Shown here: piece after piece, positions 49,892-59,182 of the stretch | How positions within the stretch are numbered: the stretch's first letter is position 1 | Layout of the letters: every line of letters begins with the position of its first letter | Translations under genes and position numbers: made by a program | Source: Kitasatospora kifunensis | GTDB lineage: Bacteria > Actinomycetota > Actinomycetes > Streptomycetales > Streptomycetaceae | Reading direction: 5' to 3' | DNA length: 64,000 nucleotides | Assembly: GCF_014203855.1 (NCBI RefSeq) | Contig: NZ_JACHJV010000002.1 | Coordinates: 620,001-684,000, forward strand | The notes under the pieces: model-generated | The model's input: only the letters and a program-made list of their open reading frames with translations | The model's database searches: none | What the model was told of the DNA's origin: nothing

Positions 49892-51510
49892 GCTACCCGC
49901 CTCACCCGCCTTACCCGCCCAGTCCTCCCGGCCCTCCCGGCCCTCCCGGCCCTGTGGTCCCCGGCTCCGTGATCCCCGGCCCTGTGGCCCCTGGCCCCGT
50001 GGCCCCCGGCTCCGTAGCCCCCGGCCCTGGGACTGCCCGGATGCGCGCGGTGCTGCTCGTCGTGGCGTCGATGTCCGCGGTGTACGGCACGCAGGTCGTG
50101 ATCGACATGCTGCGCCCACGTCTGGAAGGTGAGGACGCGCACGCGCTGGTCGGCTGGTTGAACCCGCCGCTCCCGGGCTCGCCCTACTCGTCGTTCGAGT
50201 GGTACAAGGTGTCGTTCTGGTGCTACGTGGTGAGCCTGCCAGTGGCCGTGACCATCTGCCTGATCGGCCGACGGCGTGCTCACACGCGGTCGGAGCCCGC
50301 CGCGCGTGACGGCGCCACCCGGACCTGGCAGGCGTCAGCGGCGGGTGTGCTGCTGCTGCCGTACCCGGTCTGGCTTCTGGACACGCTCACGGCCGAGTTC
50401 CTGTTCGTCCTCCTGCTCTGCCTGCCCAGCACGGCCTACGCGCTGTGGCTGGTCCACCGGATGCAGCGCTTCGCCCGGCTGCCGGTCTGGCTGCTGCTGG
50501 CCACGGCCGGTTGGGGCGCGGTGATCGGCTCGGGCTTCGGCGGCTCGATGAACCAGTGGTGGATGGACTACGCGAACAGCTTCTTCGCCCCGGACCTGCG
50601 GCACCTCAGCCTGGCCACCCTGGCGCACTCCCTCGCGCAGTCCAAGGCCCAGGTGTCCGCAGGAGCCTTCGTCATCGCCGCTGTCAGCGAGGAGATCGGC
50701 AAGGCGGCGGGGGTGGCGATCGTCTACCTGCTGATGCGCCGTCACATCGACAACGTCGTATCGGGGATCGTGCTGGGCGCGGCCAGCGGCATCGGGTTCA
50801 ACCTGATGGAGAGCGCGATGTACATGCAGCAGCACAACGGCGCGGACCTGTCGACCCAGTACTTCCTGCGCCAGTCGCTGGGGCTGCTGGGCGCGCACAT
50901 GGCGTTCACCGCGGCGATCGGTGCGGGCTTCGGCATCGCCCGCCAGATCCAGGACCCGCGGCGTCGGCGGCTGGCCATCGTCTGCGGGTTCGCCGTCGGC
51001 ATGGCGGGGCACTTCGCCAACGACGTGTTCATCACCGCCATCAACAAGGACAAGCAGGGCTGGTTCTCGCCCAGTCACGCCACCGACATGCTGGTCCTCA
51101 CCCCGCTCAGCATCGTGGTGCTGCAAGGGCCGCTGGTCCTGCTGTACCTGGTGCTGCTGCGCCGCGGGCTGCGGGACCAGGCCGCGGCGCTCGCCGTGGA
51201 GTTGCGCGCGGAGACGGTGACCGGGTCCGGCGCGGTCACCGTCGCGGAGGCCGCGGTGCTGCTGCGTCCGGCGCGCCGCTTCCACCTGCGGCTACGGGCG
51301 CTGCGGTCCGGCGGGATCGGCGCCTACCGGAGCCTGGGCCGACTGCACGCGGCACAGCTGCGACTGGGCATGACCCGCTGGCACCGCAGCCGCGACGAAC
51401 TGGAACCGTCCGCGCCCGACGAGCAGGCGCTGCGCGAGCAGATCCTCGGACTCAAACACCACCGGGGAGAGGCGATCCTGCCCAGCCAGACGATCCGGGT
51501 GGCGGCATGA
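49888..51510 (+). CDS. PrsW-type intramembrane glutamic protease
   Basis: A 540-residue protein with a proline-rich, collagen-like N-terminus (PPGPPGPPGP, then PGPVAP/PGSVAP repeats) and about eight membrane helices. PrsW/CAAX-type motifs are present: AAVSEEIGKAAGV with the EE pair, SGIGFNLMESAMYM with the FxxxE, and FAVGMAGHFANDVFITA with the conserved H. PrsW proteases cleave membrane anti-sigma factors or peptides. Position between the pseudokinase and RHS genes suggests it processes a membrane component of this system. The stop overlaps the RHS ATG. Confidence 0.87.
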   Translation: MSYPPHPPYPPSPPGPPGPPGPVVPGSVIPGPVAPGPVAPGSVAPGPGTARMRAVLLVVASMSAVYGTQVVIDMLRPRLEGEDAHALVGWLNPPLPGSPYSSFEWYKVSFWCYVVSLPVAVTICLIGRRRAHTRSEPAARDGATRTWQASAAGVLLLPYPVWLLDTLTAEFLFVLLLCLPSTAYALWLVHRMQRFARLPVWLLLATAGWGAVIGSGFGGSMNQWWMDYANSFFAPDLRHLSLATLAHSLAQSKAQVSAGAFVIAAVSEEIGKAAGVAIVYLLMRRHIDNVVSGIVLGAASGIGFNLMESAMYMQQHNGADLSTQYFLRQSLGLLGAHMAFTAAIGAGFGIARQIQDPRRRRLAIVCGFAVGMAGHFANDVFITAINKDKQGWFSPSHATDMLVLTPLSIVVLQGPLVLLYLVLLRRGLRDQAAALAVELRAETVTGSGAVTVAEAAVLLRPARRFHLRLRALRSGGIGAYRSLGRLHAAQLRLGMTRWHRSRDELEPSAPDEQALREQILGLKHHRGEAILPSQTIRVAA

Positions 51511-54500
51511 GGTGGGACACGGCGATCCGGCGTGTTCCGGCGCTGTTCGGTGTGCTGTTCGCACTGTGGTTGTTCGTGCCGACTCCGGCGCATGCGGATG
51601 TCCCCTGCGGCGGCGTGAGCTACGACAACGGCAGCACGCCCCCACCGATGCCCTCGGTCAGCGACCCGTGCGCCAAGGACGCCGACACCGGGGCGATCAC
51701 GCTCGGCGCGGGCGCGTTGCTGGCGGCCACCGCGGTGGGCGTCGCCAGTGCCCTCCAAGGCCGGATACCCAGCCCGGAGGAGTCCCTCCCCGAGGCGGCA
51801 CCCGCTGGAGCCGGACCGGCAACGACCGGACCGGCAACGGCTGGACCGGCACCAACTGGGCCACCAACCGCGCCAGTAGCCGGGCCGTCCCCGAGCGGAC
51901 CGGCCCCGAGCGCGCGGCCCACGGCAAACCAGCCGCAGGCCGGGCAGCCGCAGGCCGTCGGCGGGACCGGGCAGAGCGCGGACGGAAACTCCCTGACCCA
52001 GACCGCGGGCGACCCGGTGGACGTGGTCTCCGGGCAGATGATCACCGATGCGCTCGACGTCGAGCTGCCCGGATTGTTGCCGCTGGTGCTGCGGCGGGCG
52101 TATGCCTCCGGCTATCGGGGCGGCCGGCTGCACGGGCCCGGCTGGTCGTGCACGGTGGACCAGCGCGTGGAGATCGACGCCGGGGGCATCCACTTCTTCG
52201 GTGACGACGCGCAGACACTGCACTACCCGTATCCCGCCTGGCCGGGCGAGCCCGTGCTGCCTGCCGAAGGCGCCCGGTGGCCGCTGACCTGGGACGCCGA
52301 CGGCACCATCCGCATCGAGGACCCCCGGCGCGGCTGGACATCCCACTTCGCCGCCTCGCTCGACCCCGCGGTCTGGCTGATCAGCGCGCTGACCGACCGC
52401 AACGGGAACCGGATCGCCGTCCTGCGCGCCGCGGACGTGCCCACCGAAGTCGAGCACTGCGCCGGCTACCGCGTGGCCGTCGACAGCACAGAACACGCGG
52501 CCGGGCGGCGCGTCACCGGGCTGCGGCTGCTCGACGGGACCAACTCCGGCCAGGGCACGACCCTGCGGCGCTTCGACTACGACGCGCGCGGGCGGCTCAC
52601 CGCCGTCGCCGACGCAACGGGTGTGCCCGCCGGCTACGGCTACGACCAGGCCGACCGCATCACGAGCTGGACCGACCGCACCGGCTACCGCTACGCGTAC
52701 GCCTACGACGACACCGGCCGAGTGGTCCGCGGCAGTGGGCCGGACGGGAACCTCTCGGCGATCTTCGACTACCAGCCCCTGCGGCGGGTCACGGTCGTCA
52801 CCGACTCGCTCGGGCAGCGAACCGAGTACCACTACGACCGGTACCACCACGTCATCCGCGTCGTCAGCCCCCTGGGCCACAGCGTGCTGACCGAGTACGA
52901 CCGTTACGGTCGGCCGCTCGCGCACACCGACGAACTCGGCCACACCGCCCGCTACACCCTTGACGAGCACGGCGACCCGATCCGGATCGACCGGCCGGAC
53001 GGCACCTCGATCCGCGTGGGCTACAACGAGCACCACCTGCCCGTCCAGGTCACCAGCCCCGGCGGCGCGCGGTGGCAGTACGCCTACGACGCGCGCGGCA
53101 ACCTGCTGGCCGAGACCGACCCGCTCGGCGCCGTCACGGCCTACACCTACGACCAGCGCGGGAACGTGAACGCGGTCACCGACGCGCTCGGCCACGTCCA
53201 GCGCCTCCAGACCGACACGGCGGGCCTGGTCACCGCGCTCACCGATCCACAGGGGAACACGACCCGGCTCACCCGCGACGCGTTCGGGCGCCCCGTCGAG
53301 ATCACCGACCCCCTGGGCGGGCGCACGCTCCTCGCCTGGACCTGCGAGGGTCTGCCGACCTCCCGCACCAACCCTGATGGGACGGTCGAACGCTGGCGCC
53401 ACGACGCGGAGGGCAACGAGACCGGCTACCAAGCTCCGGACGGGGCACTGACCACCACCGAGTACGGGCCGTTCGGGGTCGCGGTGGCGCGCACCAGCCC
53501 GGATGGCACCCGCTACGAGTTCGCCTACGACACCGAACTGCGGCCGACCTCGGTGACCGGCCCGACCGGCCTGGTCTGGCACTACGAACGCGACGCCACC
53601 GGAGCGCTGACCGGCGAAGTCGACTTCAACGGCCGCCGGTTCGGCTACCGCCTGGATCCGGCCGGGCGGATCGTCGAGCGGACCAACGGCGGCGGGCAGC
53701 GGGTGACCTACCGGCGAGACGCCTTCGGGCGGGTCGCCGAGGCCCGCCACGACACCGGCGCGGTGACGCACTACGCCTACGACCCCGACGGCGCGCTGAT
53801 CCGCGCCCAGAACCCCGACGCGCTGGTCGAGTACGCCCGCGACCCGCTCGGTCGGGTGCTGGCCGAGACCGTCAACGGCGCCCGTACGACCTGGGGGTAC
53901 GACCCGCGCGGCCACACGGTGCGGCGGGTGACGCCGACCGGCGCGCTCTCCAGCTGGACCCACGACCCGGCCGGCCGTGCGGCCGAACTGGTCACCCCCG
54001 GCGGGTGGCTGACGTTCGGCTACGACCCGGCGGGGCGGGAGGTCAGCCGGCACCTCGGGACGACGGCTGCCATCACCCAGGCCTTCGACGCCGCGGGCGG
54101 GATGACCGCGCAGAGTCTCTGGGCCCGGGACGCCGCCGGCAGCAGGCCACTGCGGCAACGCACCTACGCCTACCGGGAGGACGGGTACCTGGCCGCCGTC
54201 CGGGACGCAGAGGCCGGCGTCAAGCACTTCGACCTGGACCGGCTCGGCCGGATCACCGGCGTACACGCGGAGAACTGGAGCGAGCAGTACGCCTACGACG
54301 CGCTGGGGGACCTCACCCACGCCCGGTGGACCTCACCCGACGACACCGACGAGGAGGCCCAGGGCCGTCGCGAGTACGCCGGAACCCTGATCCGCGCCGC
54401 CGGCCGCGTCAACTTCGAGCACGACGCCCAGGGCCGCGTCATCCGCAAGACCCGCAGAACGCTGTCCGGGCAAACCCGGCAGTGGACCTTCGCCTGGGAC

Positions 54501-55487
54501 GCCGACGACCGGCTCACCCGGGCCACCACCCCCGAGGGAACCGTCTGGTGCTACCGCTACGACCCCCTCGGTCGGCGCATCGCCAAACAACGCCTCGACA
54601 CCCACGGCAACCTCGCCGAACAGACCACCTTCAGCTGGGACGGCAACCGCCTGGCCGAGCAGGTCCGCGCGGCCCACGGCGAGCGACCCGAGATACTCAC
54701 CTGGGACTACGAGCCCGGCACCCACCGCCCGCTGACCCAACTGCGGCGCCTGGCTCCCCGCAGCACGGCGCAGCCGGCGTCCATGGCGCAGGAGGAAGTC
54801 GACCAGCGCTTCCACGCCATCGTCACCGATCTCGTCGGCACCCCCACCGAACTGATCGACCCCACCACCGGCACCGTCACCTGGCGCGCCACGCACACCC
54901 TCTGGGGCAACAGCACCACGTCCCAAGGCAGCGGCACCCACATTCCGCTGCGCTTCCCCGGCCAGTACTACGATCCCGAAACCCGCCTCCACTACAACCT
55001 CCACCGCTACTACGACCCCGAAATCGCCCGCTACCTCACCCCCGACCCCCTCGGCCTCAGCCCCGCCCCCAACCCGCACACCTACGTCCACAACCCGACC
55101 GCGTGGACCGATCCCCTGGGCCTGGCGCCCTGTCCCTCCGGAAAGCCGACGTTCATCGCGGACAGCAACGGTACGGTGGTTCCAACCAGCGCATCGAGGC
55201 TGGAAGCGGGCCTGCAGGGAGCGGTGAACGCGGGTGCGCCGGGATTCAGCTCCTTCCCGACGAAGTCAGCGGGCACAGGCTACAACCTGCCCGACGGCAC
55301 ACGGATTAGAATCATGCAGCCGCAGGGCAACGGGTCGGGGGGCCTGCGGGCCTCCTTCACCAATGGGAGTGACGCACCCGTCAGCCCGTTCACCGGGAAA
55401 CCGGTGCAGCCGCCGAAGCCGCTCCCGAGCGGGGTGACGCCCAAGCAGTACGTCCGTAAGAGGACACACATCGATTTGGAGCCTTAA
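51507..55487 (+). CDS. RHS-repeat polymorphic toxin
   Basis: A 1326-residue protein. The signal peptide is ALFGVLFALWLFVPTPAHA; a second hydrophobic stretch (GAITLGAGALLAATAVGVAS) lies near residue 75, then a proline/threonine-rich linker. DUF6531-like PVDVVSGQMI is followed by some 30 YD repeats (for example YDARGNLLAETDPLGAVTAY). The RHS core ends in FPGQYYDPETRLHYNLHRYY and PDPLGL near residue 1205. The remaining 115 residues form a C-terminal tip with TGYNLPDGTRIRIMQP and YVRKRTHIDLEP, probably the toxin domain; I cannot name its family with certainty. Confidence 0.92.
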   Translation: MRWDTAIRRVPALFGVLFALWLFVPTPAHADVPCGGVSYDNGSTPPPMPSVSDPCAKDADTGAITLGAGALLAATAVGVASALQGRIPSPEESLPEAAPAGAGPATTGPATAGPAPTGPPTAPVAGPSPSGPAPSARPTANQPQAGQPQAVGGTGQSADGNSLTQTAGDPVDVVSGQMITDALDVELPGLLPLVLRRAYASGYRGGRLHGPGWSCTVDQRVEIDAGGIHFFGDDAQTLHYPYPAWPGEPVLPAEGARWPLTWDADGTIRIEDPRRGWTSHFAASLDPAVWLISALTDRNGNRIAVLRAADVPTEVEHCAGYRVAVDSTEHAAGRRVTGLRLLDGTNSGQGTTLRRFDYDARGRLTAVADATGVPAGYGYDQADRITSWTDRTGYRYAYAYDDTGRVVRGSGPDGNLSAIFDYQPLRRVTVVTDSLGQRTEYHYDRYHHVIRVVSPLGHSVLTEYDRYGRPLAHTDELGHTARYTLDEHGDPIRIDRPDGTSIRVGYNEHHLPVQVTSPGGARWQYAYDARGNLLAETDPLGAVTAYTYDQRGNVNAVTDALGHVQRLQTDTAGLVTALTDPQGNTTRLTRDAFGRPVEITDPLGGRTLLAWTCEGLPTSRTNPDGTVERWRHDAEGNETGYQAPDGALTTTEYGPFGVAVARTSPDGTRYEFAYDTELRPTSVTGPTGLVWHYERDATGALTGEVDFNGRRFGYRLDPAGRIVERTNGGGQRVTYRRDAFGRVAEARHDTGAVTHYAYDPDGALIRAQNPDALVEYARDPLGRVLAETVNGARTTWGYDPRGHTVRRVTPTGALSSWTHDPAGRAAELVTPGGWLTFGYDPAGREVSRHLGTTAAITQAFDAAGGMTAQSLWARDAAGSRPLRQRTYAYREDGYLAAVRDAEAGVKHFDLDRLGRITGVHAENWSEQYAYDALGDLTHARWTSPDDTDEEAQGRREYAGTLIRAAGRVNFEHDAQGRVIRKTRRTLSGQTRQWTFAWDADDRLTRATTPEGTVWCYRYDPLGRRIAKQRLDTHGNLAEQTTFSWDGNRLAEQVRAAHGERPEILTWDYEPGTHRPLTQLRRLAPRSTAQPASMAQEEVDQRFHAIVTDLVGTPTELIDPTTGTVTWRATHTLWGNSTTSQGSGTHIPLRFPGQYYDPETRLHYNLHRYYDPEIARYLTPDPLGLSPAPNPHTYVHNPTAWTDPLGLAPCPSGKPTFIADSNGTVVPTSASRLEAGLQGAVNAGAPGFSSFPTKSAGTGYNLPDGTRIRIMQPQGNGSGGLRASFTNGSDAPVSPFTGKPVQPPKPLPSGVTPKQYVRKRTHIDLEP

Positions 55488-55488
55488 G

Positions 55489-55902
55489 TTGGATTCCGTG
55501 ATCGAGGAGGCCCGGGCGTTCCTCCCGCTGACCGTGAGCACCACCGAGCTCGACGACGACGGGATGAGCATCGGTGGCCGGAACTGGCGTTTCCGCATCA
55601 ACACCAACTGGCGGATCACGTCCATGTCCAGGCCATCCGGGTCGACGCCGACCTCCACGCTGACCTCAACTGCTCAAGGACCGCCCGATGCCCTGAGCTC
55701 CGCAGTCCGCAACAGACGCGTTGTGGACCTCCAACTGTGGCAGCATGACGAGTACATCGACCTACGAGCGGTCCTCGACGACCATCAAGTCGTCGAAGTG
55801 GTGAGCGACTTCCCCTACGGGGAGTGGACCTTCTCCATCTGGCGGGAGGGGGATCCGGAACAGGTTCCGGTCTATGACCTCTCCGGCCCGCTCCAGCCGT
55901 GA
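55489..55902 (+). CDS. putative immunity protein of the RHS toxin
   Basis: A 137-residue protein starting one base after the RHS stop (TTG 55489; GTG 55498 is an alternative). The C-terminal half reads NRRVVDLQLWQHDEYIDLRA and VVEVVSDFPYGEWTFSIWR, like a small alpha/beta immunity protein. The position directly after a polymorphic toxin supports the role. Between about 55613 and 55680 the frame looks wrong (STPTSTLTST), while frame +2 has better bias (HVQAIRVDADLHADLN), so two compensating frameshifts are possible. Confidence 0.6.
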   Translation: MDSVIEEARAFLPLTVSTTELDDDGMSIGGRNWRFRINTNWRITSMSRPSGSTPTSTLTSTAQGPPDALSSAVRNRRVVDLQLWQHDEYIDLRAVLDDHQVVEVVSDFPYGEWTFSIWREGDPEQVPVYDLSGPLQP

Positions 55903-55929
55903 AAGCCCCTTGGTCCTCCTGACACTCCC

Positions 55930-56865
55930 TTACCGGGCTGACGTGGCCGCCGTGTCGGGAAGGTGGACGTGCTGCGTGAGGAAGAGGGCCGCGCGGTCCA
56001 GTGCCTGGTCGGCCTCGTCGAGAGCCCCGGCGAAGGCCTGGAACACGTGGGGCACGTCGGCGGTGATGTCGAGGATCACGTCCACTGCGGCTGCGCGGGC
56101 GCGGGCGGCCATGCGGGTGGAGTCGTCCAGGAGCACTTCGTTGGTGCCCGCCTGGAGGAGCATCGGCGGGAAGCCCGTCAGGTCGGCGAGGACGGCGGGG
56201 CTGAGCATGGGCTGGTGCGGGTCGGCTCCCGCCAGGTACATGGCCCCGGTGTGTCCCAGGCCCTCGCGGGTGAAGAACGGGTCGACGCCCGCCTTGGTGT
56301 CCATGCTCTCGCCCGTCCGGGTGGCGTCGAGGCCGGGGGAGAAGGCCACGATCGCGGCGGGCATCGGGAGACCGGCGTCGCGGGCGGCGAGGCAGGTGGT
56401 GACGCTGAGGCCGCCGCCGGCGGAGTCCCCGGCGAACGCGATGGTCGAAGGGTCCTCGCCGCTGTCGAGGAGGGCGCGGTAGGCGCTCAGCGCGTCCTCG
56501 ATCGCGGCCGGGAACGGGTGCTCGGGGGCGAGCCGGTAGTCCAGCGAGTACGCCCTGAACCCGGTCCTGGCCACGAGGTTCCCCGTCAGCGACAGCGCGG
56601 TCTCGGGGGAGCCGAACACCCAGCCGCCGCCGTGGAAGTACAGGATCGTCCCGATGCGTGTCCCGGGGCGCGTCTCGTCGCCCGGCTCGACGGACAGCGC
56701 CGGTCGGTCGCCGAGCGTCGTCCTCGCGGTGCGCAGGCCGTCCGGGACGGCCATCTGGGCCATCATCGCCTTGAATCCGGCTCGCATCGCCTCGACCGAC
56801 TGGGGGCCGTCGGGCCGGGGCTGTCGCAGCATCGCGTTGACCTGCGCGCGCTGTTCCTTGCTCAT
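55930..56865 (-). CDS. alpha/beta hydrolase, hormone-sensitive-lipase type
   Basis: A 311-residue esterase from ATG 56865 (GGAGCAGACACC before it). It has the oxyanion motif YFHGGGWVFG, the nucleophile elbow AFAGDSAGGGLS, and the late Asp/His of the HSL family (HVFQAFAGAL region). The substrate is probably a short acyl ester. It diverges from a MarR regulator with twin palindromes between, so the regulator probably represses it. Confidence 0.92.
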   Translation of the reverse strand: MSKEQRAQVNAMLRQPRPDGPQSVEAMRAGFKAMMAQMAVPDGLRTARTTLGDRPALSVEPGDETRPGTRIGTILYFHGGGWVFGSPETALSLTGNLVARTGFRAYSLDYRLAPEHPFPAAIEDALSAYRALLDSGEDPSTIAFAGDSAGGGLSVTTCLAARDAGLPMPAAIVAFSPGLDATRTGESMDTKAGVDPFFTREGLGHTGAMYLAGADPHQPMLSPAVLADLTGFPPMLLQAGTNEVLLDDSTRMAARARAAAVDVILDITADVPHVFQAFAGALDEADQALDRAALFLTQHVHLPDTAATSAR

Positions 56866-56899
56866 GGTGTCTGCTCCTGTCCCAAGTATCTTCCGCCGC

Positions 56900-56945
56900 A
56901 CTATATGCCGCGGCATCTAACGTAGACTATATGCCATGGCATCTA
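56900..56945. promoter_or_regulatory. twin palindromic operators of the MarR regulator
   Basis: ACTATATGCCGCGGCATCTA (56900-56919) and ACTATATGCCATGGCATCTA (56926-56945) are direct repeats, each with a 12-bp perfect palindromic core (ATGCCGCGGCAT, ATGCCATGGCAT), centres 26 bp apart. The second contains the MarR start codon at 56936. Binding would block both the esterase promoter and MarR translation or transcription. Confidence 0.75.
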
Positions 56946-57412
56946 AAGTGAGCGGTGAGACGGTCGACCTCCCGAGCTTCTTCGCCGACCTCGTCCGATG
57001 CGAGACGCGTCTGTACAACGCCCTCAACGACCGTCTTCGCGAGCGGCACGGGATCGTCACGTCGCAGTTCGAGTTCCTGCGCCACCTCCGTGACCACCCC
57101 GGGGCCCGGGTGGCGGACCTGGCGGCCGAGTTCGCCATCGGCATCGGGGCCACCAGCAAGGGCGTCGACCGCCTGGAGCGGCAGGGATGGGTGGCCCGCA
57201 CGCCGAACCCGTCGGACCGCCGGTCGTCACTGCTGGAACTGACCGACGACGGCCTGCAGTTGGTCGACGCGGCAGAAGGGACCTTTACCGAGCGGTTGGC
57301 CGAACTGATCGCAGGCCCCCTCAAGGCGTCCCCCATATCGGCCGCCGCGCAGGCCTTCTCGGAGCTGCGCTCCGTCCTGGAACGCGACCAGATCGGCATG
57401 CCCACAGGCTGA
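56936..57412 (+). CDS. MarR-family transcriptional regulator
   Basis: A 158-residue winged-helix regulator from ATG 56936, inside its own operator. HTH region: RVADLAAEFAIGIGATSKGV and DRLERQGWVARTPNPSDRRS, the MarR wing pattern. It probably represses itself and the divergent esterase and responds to a phenolic or lipophilic ligand of the esterase pathway. Confidence 0.92.
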   Translation: MASKVSGETVDLPSFFADLVRCETRLYNALNDRLRERHGIVTSQFEFLRHLRDHPGARVADLAAEFAIGIGATSKGVDRLERQGWVARTPNPSDRRSSLLELTDDGLQLVDAAEGTFTERLAELIAGPLKASPISAAAQAFSELRSVLERDQIGMPTG

Positions 57413-57484
57413 CGCGTCTTCGCCACCCGGTCGGCGTGCTCCGCCACTCCCATCCCGATTCCCGCCCGATCAGGAAGGACGTCC

Positions 57485-57706
57485 ATGTCAACGTCCCCGA
57501 CCGCCGCCGAACTCACGCCGGCGGAGGCAGCCCGCTGGGCCGCCCGCGCCGGGCTCGCGCTGCCCGCTGACCGTCACGCCGCGGTCGCGGCCACCGCCAA
57601 CCACCTCCTTGCCGTCGTCGCGATCCTGCGGGAGCTGGACTTCGGGGACACTCCTCCTGCCAGCGCCTACCGCGCGGGAGGGGAGAGGCTCGATGCAGCC
57701 GTATGA
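57485..57706 (+). CDS. AtzG-like (DUF4089) small subunit
   Basis: A 73-residue helical protein from ATG 57485 (AGGAAGGA upstream). It resembles AtzG/GatC-type small partners of amidases: ARWAARAGLALPADRHAAVA and LLAVVAILRELDFGDTPPAS. It overlaps the following amidase by 14 bp, so the two are made together and probably form a complex, as the 1-carboxybiuret hydrolase AtzE does with AtzG. Confidence 0.7.
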   Translation: MSTSPTAAELTPAEAARWAARAGLALPADRHAAVAATANHLLAVVAILRELDFGDTPPASAYRAGGERLDAAV

Positions 57707-59084
57707 GCTCTCCCTCGCCGCCGCCGCGGATGCGATCCGGGCCCGGCAGCTGTCCCCCGTCGAACTGGTGGACTCCGTCCTCGGCCGCCTCGAGAAGGTG
57801 GAGCCGCTCCTCGATGCCTACGTCACAGTCGCCGCGGAGCAGGCGCGCCGGTCGGCGCGCGCGGCGGAGCACGATGCGGCGCACGGCCGCTACCGGGGGC
57901 CCTTGCACGGCGTCCCGATGGGACTCAAGGACCTGATCGACGTCGCCGGCTGGGCCACCACGGCCAGCTCCCGCGTGCGCGCCGATCACCGGGCGCAGGC
58001 CGACAGCACGGTCGCCGCGCGCCTGACGGCAGCCGGTGCGGTCCTGCTCGGCAAGACCCACACCCACGAGTTCGCCTATGGTCTGACCACCCCGCAGACC
58101 AGCAACGCCTGGGACCGTGGCCGGGTCGCCGGCGGCTCCAGCGGCGGGTCCGCCGTCGCCGTCGCCGCAGGCGCCGCGACCTTCAGCCTGGGCACCGACA
58201 CCGGCGGATCGATCCGGGTGCCCGCCGCGCTCAACGGGGTCGTCGGCCTCAAGCCGACCTACGGTCTCGTCCCCCGCCACGGCGTCACGTCCCTGTCCTG
58301 GTCGTTGGACCACGTCGGCCCGATCACCCGTACCGTCCAGGACGCGGCCCTGGTCCTGGCCGTACTGACCGGGCACGACCCGCGTGACCCCGCCTCGCTG
58401 GCCACCCCCGCCGTGGACTACCGGCCGGGTGCGGGTACGGACCTGACGGGGCTGCGGATCGGCCTGCCGCGCACCTACTACTTCGACCACCTCGACGCGC
58501 AGGTGGAGGCCGCCGTCCGACACGCCATCGGGCAACTGGAAGCCCTCGGCGCGCGGCTCGTGGAGATCGACATCCCGATGACCCGCTACATCCAGCCCAC
58601 CCTGTGGGGACTGGTGCTGCCGGAGGCCACCGCCTACCACGAGCGCACCCTGCGGACGGTGCCCGAGCTGTACCAGGCGGACGTCCGTGTCCTTCTGGAG
58701 GTCGGCGAGCTGATGACGGCCGGGGACTACCTGCGCGCCCAGCGCTCCCGGACCCTGATGCGCGAGCAGTGGGCGCGGATCCTGGAGACGGTCGACGTGA
58801 TCGCCGCCCCGACGGTCCCGATGACGGCGGCAGCGGCCGACCAGGAGACGGTCACCTGGCCCGACGGCACGGTCGAAGGCGTCTCCGACGCTCTCGTGCG
58901 CCTTTCCGCCCCCGCCAACATCACCGGGGTGCCCGCCCTGTCCATCCCGGTCGGCCGCGACAGCGCGGGGCTGCCGATCGGGATGCAGCTGCTCGGCAGA
59001 CCGCTCGGCGAGCGCGCGCTCCTGCGGGTCGGTCACGCCTACGAGCAGACACAGCCCGCCCGAGCGCTCGCACCGGTGGCCTGA
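57693..59084 (+). CDS. amidase (AtzE-like), amidase signature family
   Basis: A 463-residue enzyme from ATG 57693. The Ser-Ser-Lys triad is visible: Lys in PMGLKDLIDVAG, Ser in GGSSGGSAVAVAAG and Ser in GTDTGGSIRVPA. With the AtzG-like small subunit in front, it resembles carboxybiuret or related ureide hydrolases, but other amides are possible. It is monodirectional with the MarR gene, 70 bp away from it. Confidence 0.88.
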   Translation: MQPYELSLAAAADAIRARQLSPVELVDSVLGRLEKVEPLLDAYVTVAAEQARRSARAAEHDAAHGRYRGPLHGVPMGLKDLIDVAGWATTASSRVRADHRAQADSTVAARLTAAGAVLLGKTHTHEFAYGLTTPQTSNAWDRGRVAGGSSGGSAVAVAAGAATFSLGTDTGGSIRVPAALNGVVGLKPTYGLVPRHGVTSLSWSLDHVGPITRTVQDAALVLAVLTGHDPRDPASLATPAVDYRPGAGTDLTGLRIGLPRTYYFDHLDAQVEAAVRHAIGQLEALGARLVEIDIPMTRYIQPTLWGLVLPEATAYHERTLRTVPELYQADVRVLLEVGELMTAGDYLRAQRSRTLMREQWARILETVDVIAAPTVPMTAAAADQETVTWPDGTVEGVSDALVRLSAPANITGVPALSIPVGRDSAGLPIGMQLLGRPLGERALLRVGHAYEQTQPARALAPVA

Positions 59085-59182
59085 GCGTGGCGCGATGGGC
59101 GCTCCTTTGCTGCAGCACCCGATCGACGAGGGCACGTTGGTGCCGGTCAACCGGCGCGGGGGCGAGCCGCCGGTGGTACGCC

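Noticed and set aside
50445..51506. Long upstream extension of the RHS reading frame
   Set aside because: It lies over the PrsW gene in another frame; the RHS protein has a signal peptide starting at ATG 51507 and the overlap ATGA.
51324..54320. 998-codon antisense open frame across the RHS gene
   Set aside because: Long antisense frames are a by-product of very high GC; it has no domain signature and mirrors the YD repeats.
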